This document shows positions 20,667 to 28,551 of a stretch of DNA of 64,000 nucleotides, one piece after another. A program made the position numbers and the translations under genes. Numbering within the stretch: position 1 is the first letter of the stretch; each line of letters opens with the position of its first letter. Below the pieces are notes generated by a model. That model was given only the letters and a program-made list of their open reading frames with translations. It searched no databases and was not told where the DNA came from. Origin of the DNA: Leifsonia aquatica H1aii (GTDB lineage: Bacteria; Actinomycetota; Actinomycetes; Actinomycetales; Microbacteriaceae); NCBI RefSeq assembly GCF_000633535.1, contig NZ_AYMR01000018.1, forward strand, positions 62,001 to 126,000, written 5' to 3'.

Positions 20667-21749
20667 ATGGGCCGGATACCGACAGGTTGCGTCACGGCCG
20701 GGGTGGCCGCCGCGCTCGTCGCCCTCGCGCTGAGCGGGTGCTCAGTCCTCGGCCTCCCCGATCCGGGCGGTACGACCCGGACCACCGCGACCCCGATCCC
20801 CACTCCGGCGGCCTTCGCCCTCGACTGCACTGCGGTCGTCGCGAGCGGCGACCTCGCGTCGCTCCTCGGTCCGGACGCCGCGGTGGTCCGCGATACCGCC
20901 GGAGCGAACGCATCGATCACCGCGTCGAACGCCGCAGTCGGCGCCCTCGCGCTGCGCGCCGTCGGAGGTGACGGCTGCCGGTGGGCACACGGGAAGGAGG
21001 AGCTGACGGTCCAGGTGCTCCCGCACGCGGCGCAGGCGTGGGCGCGGCTCGCGGCGGCCCATCCCGACACCGCCACGCCGGGTGCGGACTATGCGGGTGG
21101 GGTCTCCCTCGGCGGCGACTGCTCGCTGACGCCCGCAGTGCAGTGCCGGACGAACGTGCTCGTCGGCGATGCCTGGCTCGCGGTCGGCCTCGCCGCCGGC
21201 GCCGTGCCCGGGCTCACCGAGGCGGGCTTCCACGACGCGGTGCAGCGGATGCTTCCTCTCGTCGCGGCGGCGGTCGCCTCCGCCCCTCCCGCTGCGACGG
21301 GCGGAGTCGTCGACTGCTCGGCGCAGGAATTGCTCGCCCAGGTCCGCACGACCTTCGACCGTCCCGCTGCGACGCCGGTCGACGCGGACGAAGCGTTCCG
21401 GCTGCGCGACGCCGTCTTCCAGGTCGGGGGAGCGGCGATGTGCGCTTTCCGGCCGGATGACGGCACCGCCGCTGCATACCTGGGCAGCCTCTCGGTGCTG
21501 CCCGCCGCGCCCGGCGTCTATGACGCCTACCGCGCCGCCGTGCTCGCCGAGGATGCGACCGCACACAGCGAGACGATCACGGTGAATGGCGAGGACCACC
21601 CGGTGCTCGTCTGGAGCGGCGCGGTCGACGACAGATCCTTCGCCGCGGTCGACGCGGTGGTCGACGGCCGCTGGATCGAGTTCCGGTCGAGCGACACCGA
21701 CTGGTCCCGCTCTCTCGCCCTCGTCCAGTGGGCCGCCGCCCACCCCTGA
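20667..21749 (+). CDS. Secreted lipoprotein of unknown function
   Basis: A 360-residue protein with a lipoprotein signal peptide: basic start, hydrophobic core (VTAGVAAALVALALSG) and lipobox LSGC, then a Thr/Pro-rich linker. The mature part holds two similar halves, each with a DC...E/Q-type segment and conserved Cys pairs (FALDCTAVVASG; VVDCSAQELLAQV), suggesting an internal duplication with disulfides. Probably anchored on the outer face of the membrane. The ATG at 20667 has GAGGAGAG in front; an upstream in-frame ATG at 20550 lies in the groL terminator and is rejected. Confidence 0.7.
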   Translation: MGRIPTGCVTAGVAAALVALALSGCSVLGLPDPGGTTRTTATPIPTPAAFALDCTAVVASGDLASLLGPDAAVVRDTAGANASITASNAAVGALALRAVGGDGCRWAHGKEELTVQVLPHAAQAWARLAAAHPDTATPGADYAGGVSLGGDCSLTPAVQCRTNVLVGDAWLAVGLAAGAVPGLTEAGFHDAVQRMLPLVAAAVASAPPAATGGVVDCSAQELLAQVRTTFDRPAATPVDADEAFRLRDAVFQVGGAAMCAFRPDDGTAAAYLGSLSVLPAAPGVYDAYRAAVLAEDATAHSETITVNGEDHPVLVWSGAVDDRSFAAVDAVVDGRWIEFRSSDTDWSRSLALVQWAAAHP

Positions 21750-21769
21750 CCCGGCGACCGCTGCTCTCC

Positions 21770-21807
21770 GGGACGACCGCGGCGCGGCGCCGCACCGCGG
21801 TCGTCCC
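21770..21807. terminator. Bidirectional hairpin between the lipoprotein and sensor kinase genes
   Basis: A perfect 13-bp stem (21770-21782 with 21795-21807) and a 12-nt loop between two convergent genes. No T-tract on either side. Confidence 0.6.
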
Positions 21808-21852
21808 GCTGCACCGCGCACGCGGCGCCGGACCCCACGCGGGAGCGGGCGG

Positions 21853-23577
21853 CTACACCGCCAGCGGCTTCGGTGCGGCGGCGGAGCCCGCCAGCGGCAG
21901 GGTCACCCGGAAGGTGGCGCCGCCTCCCTCGGTCTCCACGACCTCCACCGACCCGTTGTGCGCGGCGACGATGGAGGAGACGATCGCGAGCCCCAGGCCG
22001 CTGCCGCCGGTCTCCCGGGCGCGGGAGGTGTCGGCGCGCCAGAAGCGCTGGAAGATCTTCTCGCGGATCTGCGGCGGGATGCCCTCGCCGTGGTCCCGCA
22101 CCTCCAGCGCGGCGCGCTCGGTGCGGTGGTCGATCTGCACCGCGATCTCGATCGGGCTGTCGACCGGGGTGTAGCGCAGGGCGTTGCCCATCAGGTTGGT
22201 GACGACCTGGCGCAGCTTGTTCTCCTCCGCCAGCACGATCGCGGGTTCGGCGGCCACCGGCTGGGTCAGCACGACCTTCTCGGACGTCACGATGGGGACG
22301 GGTCCGGTGCCGCGCCGCGGCCGGTTGCGGCGCAGACGGGCGAGGGCCGAGCCCGCGAAGGCGATCGGCCCTGTCGCGTTCGACACCTTGCCCGGCGCGG
22401 TCGTGGTCGGCAGCTCCGAGAGCGGCATCGGGACGGTGTCCAGCGTCGGCTCGTCGTCCTCCGCCGTGCGCGGCGGCGCCGGAACCGGGTCGGGCGTGAG
22501 CACCGTGACGACGCGGCCGGGGGAGCCGGCCATGGCATCCATCGCGGCGTCCTGCGCGATGCGCACGAGGTCGACGGCGTGCAGGTCGAGCGGCTTGGCC
22601 TCGTCGAGGCGGGCGAGCTCGAGGAGGTCCTCCACGAGGATGCCCATCCGGATCGCCTCCTTCTCGATGCGATCCATCGCCTGGGCGACGTCCTCCGGGG
22701 TCTGCAGGGCGCCCATCCGGTACAGCTCGGCGTAGCCGCGCACCGAGACCAGCGGCGTGCGCAGCTCGTGGGAGGCGTCGCCGACGAAGCGCCGCATCTG
22801 GTCGATCGTGCGTGCGCGGTCGCTGAAGGCGCGATCGATCCGGTTGAGCATGGTGTTGAGGGAGCGGTTGAGCCGGCCGACCTCCGTGTTCGGGGTGGCA
22901 CCGCCGAGTCGCTGGCTGAAGTCGCCGTCGGCGATGCGCGCGGCCGTCTGCTCCACCTCCCGCAGCGGCTGGAAGGTCGTCGTCACGAGCATGCGGGTGA
23001 GGCCGGCCCCGACGATGATCACGATGACGCCGAAGCCGAGGAAGATCGCGAGGAAGCTCGCCATCACCGTGTCGATCTGCGTGGTCGTGGTCGCGACGAT
23101 GGCCGTGCCGAGCGCGCCGGGCGGGTTCGTCAGCGTCACCGTCTGCGCGAGCGCGCGGTAGGTGGTGTGTCCGTCGTTGCTCTGCAGCGGGTAGCCGCCG
23201 GCGGGCAGCTTCTTGCCCTCGGCGACGCTGAGGGTGTCGGGCACGGCTGGGCGGTGCGAGGCGGGGATGTTGGTCCAGTTGGTCCGCACGAGGTTGCCCT
23301 CGGAGTCGTACAGGGCCGCGAAGTAGTCCGACGGGCTGGCGTCGGAGGCGATCTTCTCGCTGTCCGACGACGTGCCGTACAGGTAGGTGTTGAGGTAGGA
23401 CGCGCCCGACGCCGCCGAGAGCTGCGCATCCAGCTGGTCGAGCAGCACCGGCTTGAGCATCGACATCGTGCCGATGCCCGTCACGAGCAGCCCCAGCGTC
23501 AGCATGAGCACGGTGACACCCGTGATCTTGGTGCGCAGGGAGATCGAGTTCCAGCGATCGAGCAGGCGAGAATGCAT
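21853..23577 (-). CDS. Membrane sensor histidine kinase (OmpR-partner type)
   Basis: 574 residues: a transmembrane helix at about 17-40, an extracytoplasmic sensor domain (about 42-170), a second helix (172-196), HAMP, HisKA with phospho-His in GDASHELRTPL, and a HATPase domain (NLMGNALRYTP, RDHGEGIP, GGSGLGLAIV). Between HisKA and the ATP-binding N box lies an insertion of about 85 residues rich in Pro, Thr and Arg that ordinary kinases lack. It is preceded on the same strand by its response regulator (63-bp gap). Confidence 0.93.
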   Translation of the reverse strand: MHSRLLDRWNSISLRTKITGVTVLMLTLGLLVTGIGTMSMLKPVLLDQLDAQLSAASGASYLNTYLYGTSSDSEKIASDASPSDYFAALYDSEGNLVRTNWTNIPASHRPAVPDTLSVAEGKKLPAGGYPLQSNDGHTTYRALAQTVTLTNPPGALGTAIVATTTTQIDTVMASFLAIFLGFGVIVIIVGAGLTRMLVTTTFQPLREVEQTAARIADGDFSQRLGGATPNTEVGRLNRSLNTMLNRIDRAFSDRARTIDQMRRFVGDASHELRTPLVSVRGYAELYRMGALQTPEDVAQAMDRIEKEAIRMGILVEDLLELARLDEAKPLDLHAVDLVRIAQDAAMDAMAGSPGRVVTVLTPDPVPAPPRTAEDDEPTLDTVPMPLSELPTTTAPGKVSNATGPIAFAGSALARLRRNRPRRGTGPVPIVTSEKVVLTQPVAAEPAIVLAEENKLRQVVTNLMGNALRYTPVDSPIEIAVQIDHRTERAALEVRDHGEGIPPQIREKIFQRFWRADTSRARETGGSGLGLAIVSSIVAAHNGSVEVVETEGGGATFRVTLPLAGSAAAPKPLAV

Positions 23578-23640
23578 CAGGCCGTCAGTCTACGCAGCGC
23601 ATGCTGTGCGCTCCCGGTGCGCCCGGGCGCGACCCGGAAG

Positions 23641-24333
23641 TCACGCCTTGGCGGCCTTGAGCATGTAGCCGAATCCGCGCTTGGTCTGGATGAGCGGCTC
23701 GCTGGAGTGCGCGTCCACCTTGCGGCGGAGGTACGAGATGTACGACTCCACGATGCCCGCGTCGCCGTTGAAGTCGTACTCCCAGACGTGGTCGAGGATC
23801 TGCGCCTTCGAGAGCACACGGTTCGGGTTGAGCATCAGGTAGCGCAGCAGCTTGAACTCGGTCGGGCTGAGCTCGATCGGGGTGTCGCCGACGAACACCT
23901 CGTGGGTGTCCTGGTCCATGGTCAGCTCGCCGGCGCGGATGACCGCGTCCTCGTCGGCCTGCATGGTGCGGCGGAGGATGGCCTTGATGCGCGCGACGAT
24001 CTCGTCGAGGCTGAACGGCTTGGTGACGTAGTCGTCGCCGCCGACCGTGAGGCCGGTGATCTTGTCCTCGGTGTCGTCCTTCGCGGTGAGGAACAGGATG
24101 GGCGCAGTGTAGCCCGCGCCGCGGAGTCGCTTGGTGACGCCGAAGCCGTTCATGTCGGGCAGCATGACGTCGAGGATGATGAGGTCTGGCTCCTCTTCGA
24201 GGACCGCGGAGATCGCCTGCGCCCCGTTGCCGACCGCACGCACGGCGAAGCCGGCGAAACGGAGGCTCGTGGTCAGCAGATCGCGGATGTTCGGCTCGTC
24301 GTCGACGATGAGAATGCGAGGTCCGGCGTTCAT
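23641..24333 (-). CDS. OmpR-family response regulator
   Basis: A 230-residue regulator: receiver domain with acidic pair EP/DDEP, phospho-acceptor Asp in LIILDVMLPDMNGFG, conserved Lys in VTKPFSLDEI, and a C-terminal winged helix (ELSPTEFKLLRYLMLNPNRV; SYISYLRRKVD). It resembles the TcrX/MprA group of actinobacteria. Transcribed ahead of the kinase gene; no target can be read from the sequence. Confidence 0.95.
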   Translation of the reverse strand: MNAGPRILIVDDEPNIRDLLTTSLRFAGFAVRAVGNGAQAISAVLEEEPDLIILDVMLPDMNGFGVTKRLRGAGYTAPILFLTAKDDTEDKITGLTVGGDDYVTKPFSLDEIVARIKAILRRTMQADEDAVIRAGELTMDQDTHEVFVGDTPIELSPTEFKLLRYLMLNPNRVLSKAQILDHVWEYDFNGDAGIVESYISYLRRKVDAHSSEPLIQTKRGFGYMLKAAKA

Positions 24334-24437
24334 GGTGCCTAGTATCTGCGCGGCAGCTGTGTCCTACCTGTGAGCGCGTGGGGTGCGGCCTACGTGAGGG
24401 GCTGGCGCAGGCCGTGCGATACGTGGATGCTGAGGGA

Positions 24438-25655
24438 ATGACCAATCCCACCGTCGTCATCGCCGGGGCCGGTCTCGCCGGAGCGACGACCGCGGTCGAG
24501 CTGCGCGAGCGCGGTTTCGCCGGCCGCATCCTCCTGCTCGGCGCGGAGGACCACCACCCCTACATCCGCCCGCCGCTGTCGAAGGAGTACCTGAAGGGCG
24601 AGGGCGACGTCGGTGACACCTACGTGAAGCCCGGGGAGTGGTATCCCGAGCACGACGTCGAGTTCCTGCCCGGCACCGCGGCCGGGTCCTTCGACCCCGC
24701 CGCGCACGAGCTGTTCCTGGACGGCGGCGCCCGGATCACCTACGACAGCCTGGTGCTCGCCACCGGCGCGAAGCCCCGCTCCCTGGACGTGCCGGGCAGC
24801 GGCGGCGGCGACGTGCTGCGCCTGCGCACCATCGAGGACAGCCAGCGGCTGTACGCGGCGCTGGAGGTCGGTGGCCGGCGGGTGGTGATCGTCGGGTCCG
24901 GCTGGATCGGGATGGAGGTCGCCGCCGCCGCGCGCGGCTACGACAACGAGGTGACCGTCGTGGGCCGCCAGGAGGTCCCGCTCGCCGGCGCGATCGGTCG
25001 CGAACTCGGCGGCGTCTTCGAGCAGCTGCACCGCGACCACGGCGTCCGCTTCGTCACCGGCGCGGTCGCCGCGGTGGAGGGCGGCGCCGGTCACGCGGTC
25101 GTGCTGGCCTCGGGCGAGCGCCTCCCCGCCGACCTCGTCGTGGCCGGAGTGGGCGCCACGCCGGACGTGCTCGTCGCCGAGCGCTCCGGCCTCGCCCTCC
25201 AGAACGGCGTGCTCACCGACAAGGGGATGCGCACCTCCGCCGAGGACGTCTACGCCGTCGGCGACCTGGCCAACCCGTTCCTGCCCGCCATCGGCCGCCA
25301 CCTGCGCAACGAGCATTGGGCCAACGCCATCGCCGGCGGAACGGTGGCCGCGCGCAGCATCCTGGGGGAGCGCGCGAGCTACGACGACATCCCGTACGTC
25401 TACTCCGACCAATACGATCTGGGCATGGAGTACTCGGGATACGCACCGCTCGCGGCCGGCGCCCGCGTCGTCTACCGCGGCGACGTGGACGCGCGCGAGT
25501 TCATCGCGTTCTGGCTGCGCGACGACCGTGTCGTCGCCGGCATGAACGTCAACGTGTGGGACGTGCAGGACGACATCCAGCGCCTCATCCGCACCGGCGA
25601 CCGCCTCGACCCCGCCCGCCTGACGGACGAGAGCGTGGACCTTGCCGCGCTCTGA
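24438..25655 (+). CDS. FAD-dependent ferredoxin reductase-type oxidoreductase
   Basis: A 405-residue enzyme with FAD-binding GAGLAGATTAVELRERG, NAD-binding VVIVGSGWIGMEVAA, ATGAKPRSL and the second FAD motif VYAVGDLA, then a C-terminal reductase dimerisation domain. It matches the putidaredoxin/rhodocoxin reductase family that passes electrons from NAD(P)H to a ferredoxin. No ferredoxin gene is adjacent. ATG at 24438 preceded by GAGGGA. The next gene starts inside its end. Confidence 0.88.
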   Translation: MTNPTVVIAGAGLAGATTAVELRERGFAGRILLLGAEDHHPYIRPPLSKEYLKGEGDVGDTYVKPGEWYPEHDVEFLPGTAAGSFDPAAHELFLDGGARITYDSLVLATGAKPRSLDVPGSGGGDVLRLRTIEDSQRLYAALEVGGRRVVIVGSGWIGMEVAAAARGYDNEVTVVGRQEVPLAGAIGRELGGVFEQLHRDHGVRFVTGAVAAVEGGAGHAVVLASGERLPADLVVAGVGATPDVLVAERSGLALQNGVLTDKGMRTSAEDVYAVGDLANPFLPAIGRHLRNEHWANAIAGGTVAARSILGERASYDDIPYVYSDQYDLGMEYSGYAPLAAGARVVYRGDVDAREFIAFWLRDDRVVAGMNVNVWDVQDDIQRLIRTGDRLDPARLTDESVDLAAL

Positions 25656-26553
25656 CCCGTACCTGCCTCCCCTCCGTCTGCCCGTCCGCACCATCGGCGC
25701 GCGCACGTTCGACTTCTCCCGCCAGGTCGCCGTGATGGCGGTGGTGAACCGCACCCCCGACTCCTTCTTCGACCAGGGCCGCACGTATGCGCTGGATGCG
25801 GCGGTCGACGCCTGCTTCGAGGCCGTCGCGCTGGGCGCCGACTGGGTCGACATCGGCGGGGCTCCGTTCGCCCCCGGTGAGCCGGTTCCGGTGGAGGACG
25901 AGATCGAGCGCGTCGTGCCGGTCGTCACCCGGCTCCGGGCGGGCTCCGACGTGGTCATCTCGGTCGACACCTTCCACTCCCGGGTCGCCCGCGCCTCCAT
26001 CGACGCCGGGGCGACCGTCGTGAACGACACGACCGGTCTGAGCGACCCGGAGCTGGCGCACGTGGTCGCCGACAGCGACGCCACCCTCGTCATCACCCAC
26101 AGCCTCGCCCGGCCCCGCACCGTCTACCCCCGGCCGCAGTACGGGGATGTCGTCGCCGATGTCGCGGAGTTCCTCCTCGACCGCGTCGACCTCGCCCTCG
26201 CCGCGGGCGTGCCGGAGGAGCGGATCATCATCGACCCCGGCCACGACCTGAACAAGAACACGCTGCACTCGCTGGAGCTCACCCGTCGCCTGGCCGAGAT
26301 CGCCGACCTCGGCTACCCCACCCTCGCCGCGGTCTCGAACAAGGACTTCATCGGCGAGACGCTGGACGCGCCGCGGAGCGAACGCGGGGCGGGCTCGATC
26401 GCCGCAGCGGTGGTCTCGATCGTCAACGGCGCGCGGATCATCCGGATGCACGACGTGCACGCCTCGGTGGCGGCGGCCCGGATGACGGAGGCGATCCTCG
26501 GGCTGCGCGCCCCCGCCTACCTCCGGCACAACATGGGAGACGTGAATGAGTGA
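25642..26553 (+). CDS. Dihydropteroate synthase paralogue (FolP2-like)
   Basis: A 303-residue TIM-barrel of the DHPS/pterin-binding family: MAVVNRTPDSFFDQG, DWVDIGGAPFAPGEPV, VISVDTF, IDPGHDLNKNT and AVSNKDFIGE. The STRPGA phosphate loop of true DHPS is replaced by APFAPGEP, and the DLNKNT/SNKDF features resemble mycobacterial FolP2, which has been reported to lack DHPS activity. It may therefore act on a related pterin or other substrate. The start is uncertain: a TTG at 25642 overlaps the reductase stop by 14 bp. It runs straight into a RibD-like gene. Confidence 0.78.
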   Translation: MPRSDPYLPPLRLPVRTIGARTFDFSRQVAVMAVVNRTPDSFFDQGRTYALDAAVDACFEAVALGADWVDIGGAPFAPGEPVPVEDEIERVVPVVTRLRAGSDVVISVDTFHSRVARASIDAGATVVNDTTGLSDPELAHVVADSDATLVITHSLARPRTVYPRPQYGDVVADVAEFLLDRVDLALAAGVPEERIIIDPGHDLNKNTLHSLELTRRLAEIADLGYPTLAAVSNKDFIGETLDAPRSERGAGSIAAAVVSIVNGARIIRMHDVHASVAAARMTEAILGLRAPAYLRHNMGDVNE

Positions 26554-27331
26554 CGCCGCCATCGTCCGGCTGTTCCCCGCCCCGACGCAGGAGAGGGCCG
26601 CGCAGGGGGACGCCGCGACGGACGCGTTGAGCGACGACGACCTCGCCGCGCTGTACGACGCGCCGCGGCGCTCGCCCTGGCTGCGGGTCAACTTCGTGAG
26701 CAGCGCGGACGGCGCGGCCACGGTGCAGGGACTCTCCGCCGGGCTGGGCGACGACGCCGATCACCGCGTCTTCGACCTCCTGCGCCGGTTCTGCGACGTC
26801 GTCGTGGTCGGAGCGGGCACCGTTCGCGCGGAGGGGTACGGGCCGATGCGTGTCGACCGCGCCTCCCAGCGTGCCCGCGCCGCCGCCGCCGGGCTCGGCG
26901 AGCAGCCCGTCTTCGCCGTGGTCTCGGCCGGACTCGACCTCGACCCGGCCGACCCGCTCTTCGCCGATGCGCCGGTACGGCCGATCGTCGTCACCGCGGA
27001 GACCGCCGCGCCCGAGAAGCGCGCGGCTCTCGCGGCCGTGGCCGACGTGCTGGTCTGCGGCGTCGACCGCGTCGACCCTGCCGCGATGGTCGCCGTCCTC
27101 GCGGAGCGCGGCCTGACCCGCATCCACTGCGAGGGAGGCCCGCACCTGTTCGGCGATCTCGTCGCCACGGGCGCCGTCGACGAGCTCTGCCTGACCGTCA
27201 GCCCCCTGCTCGTGGCCGGGACCGCCTCCCGCATCGCGACGGGGGCCGCCCCGGGGGTGCCGGTGGAGCTGGAGCTGGCGCACGTGCTCCGGAGCGGGGA
27301 CACCCTGCTGCTGCGGTATGTCCGGCGCTGA
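26546..27331 (+). CDS. RibD C-terminal domain reductase (pyrimidine reductase / alternative DHFR type)
   Basis: A 261-residue single-domain protein of the RibD_C (DHFR-like) fold: RVNFVSSADGAATVQG, DVVVVGAGTVRAEGYGP, HCEGGPHLFGDLV and VDELCLTVSPLLVAG. The deaminase half of RibD is absent. A mycobacterial member (Rv2671) can act as dihydrofolate reductase. Its position right after a FolP2-like gene (8-bp overlap) suggests pterin or folate metabolism, though riboflavin synthesis is possible. Confidence 0.82.
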   Translation: MSDAAIVRLFPAPTQERAAQGDAATDALSDDDLAALYDAPRRSPWLRVNFVSSADGAATVQGLSAGLGDDADHRVFDLLRRFCDVVVVGAGTVRAEGYGPMRVDRASQRARAAAAGLGEQPVFAVVSAGLDLDPADPLFADAPVRPIVVTAETAAPEKRAALAAVADVLVCGVDRVDPAAMVAVLAERGLTRIHCEGGPHLFGDLVATGAVDELCLTVSPLLVAGTASRIATGAAPGVPVELELAHVLRSGDTLLLRYVRR

Positions 27332-28244
27332 GCCCGGCACCGCTCCGCACGTGCAGCCCGTTATCGACGCGGCCCTCGTGCGGCGGCTCGTCGACACGCA
27401 GTTCCCGCAGTGGCGCGACCTGCCGATCGCCCCGGTGGAGCACGACGGGTGGGACAACCGCACCTTCCGGCTGGGCGACGACCTGAGCGTCCGCCTGCCG
27501 AGTGCGGCCGGCTACACGGTGCAGGTCGCGAAGGAGCAGGAATGGCTGCCGCGCCTCGCGCCGCAGCTGCCGCTGCCCATCCCGCAGCCCGTGGCCGCCG
27601 GCGTGCCCGGCGAGGGATACCCGTTCCCGTGGTCGGTGTACCGGTGGCTGCCGGGCCGAGCGCTCGTGCTCGCCCTCGCCGCGGGCGACGGGGATGGTGG
27701 GGACGGCCGGGAAGAGGTGGATGAGGTCGTGCTCGCCCGGGATCTCGGCGCCTTCCTCGTCGCCCTTCGGCAGGCGGACGCCGCGGACGGCCCCGAACCC
27801 GGTCCGCTCACCGCCCTCCGCGGCGCTCCTCCCGGCGTGTACGGCGACGAAGCCGTCGCCGCGATCGCCCTGCTCGGCGACGACGCACCCCGGGCACGTG
27901 CGTTGTGGGATCGGGCCATCGTCTCGCGGTGGGAGGCCGCACCGGTCTGGTTCCACGGCGACGTCGCCGAAGGCAACCTCCTCGTCGACGCCGGCCGGCT
28001 CAGCGCCGTCATCGACTTCGGCACCTCCGGAGTCGGCGACCCCGCCTGCGATCTGGTCCCCGCCTGGACCCTGTTCGAGGAGCCCGCACGCGCCGCCTTC
28101 CGCGCCGCGGCCGGTCTCGACGCCGACACCTGGGTCCGTGCCCGCGGCTGGGCGCTCTGGAAGGCCGCCATCACCCTGCGCGACCGCCCCGACGACGCCC
28201 CCTCCCGCACCACCCTGCGCCGCCTCCTGGCCGACCCCGCCTGA
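27318..28244 (+). CDS. Aminoglycoside phosphotransferase-fold kinase
   Basis: A 308-residue APH-family small-molecule kinase: GWDNRTFRLGDDLSVRLPSA (nucleotide loop and Lys-equivalent region), catalytic WFHGDVAEGNLLVD and metal-binding VIDFGTSGVGDPACDLV. The family phosphorylates aminoglycosides, homoserine, choline and many others; nothing here specifies resistance. The ATG overlaps the RibD-like stop by 14 bp, so it is the last gene of the reductase-FolP2-RibD-APH operon. Its stop lies inside the first unit of an 18-bp tandem repeat. Confidence 0.82.
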   Translation: MSGAEPGTAPHVQPVIDAALVRRLVDTQFPQWRDLPIAPVEHDGWDNRTFRLGDDLSVRLPSAAGYTVQVAKEQEWLPRLAPQLPLPIPQPVAAGVPGEGYPFPWSVYRWLPGRALVLALAAGDGDGGDGREEVDEVVLARDLGAFLVALRQADAADGPEPGPLTALRGAPPGVYGDEAVAAIALLGDDAPRARALWDRAIVSRWEAAPVWFHGDVAEGNLLVDAGRLSAVIDFGTSGVGDPACDLVPAWTLFEEPARAAFRAAAGLDADTWVRARGWALWKAAITLRDRPDDAPSRTTLRRLLADPA

Positions 28245-28295
28245 CCACCCGACCCGGCCTGACCACCCGACCCGGCCTGTCCCACCCGACCCGGC
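28241..28295. repeat. 18-bp tandem repeat, three copies
   Basis: Units 28241-28258 and 28259-28276 are identical; 28277-28295 is a 19-bp variant, and a truncated fourth follows. The first unit contains the stop codon of the APH-like gene. Confidence 0.85.
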
Positions 28296-28310
28296 TTGTC
28301 CCATGTGCGC

Positions 28311-28503
28311 GGCCAACGGAGGAGATTCGCCTACTTCCGCCCCGCGATCGCCTCCCCAGCCTGCGTTTCCGCCGCTCACGCGCCGGTTCTCCTCCGCTAC
28401 CGGCCGGCGCGGCCAAGGGAGGAGTCGGGCGCGCAGCGTCGGCGTGTCGGCGGGCAAGGGAGGAGAATCGGGCCGGAATGGCCAGGATCTCCTCCGTTGG
28501 CGG
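28311..28503. repeat. Cluster of five GGAGGAG-containing repeats in both orientations (REP-like)
   Basis: A motif of about 15 bp, GCCAACGGAGGAGAT and variants, occurs at about 28311-28326 (+), 28386-28405 (-), 28411-28428 (+), 28452-28471 (+) and 28484-28503 (-). The first and last are perfect 15-bp inverted copies. Together with the tandem repeat they fill the 307-bp gap between convergent APH-like and XPB genes, which contains no gene that I can support. Confidence 0.6.
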
Positions 28504-28551
28504 CGCGTCGCGCGAGAACGCCGGAGTCAGGAGCCCGCAGCGTGGCCGGAG

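Noticed and set aside
21586..24342. 918-codon plus-strand frame opposite the two-component genes
   Set aside because: Shadow of the kinase and regulator genes, which have full motifs on the minus strand.
28241..28503. Possible CRISPR array
   Set aside because: The tandem units are contiguous (no spacers), the other motifs alternate in orientation, and there are no cas genes.
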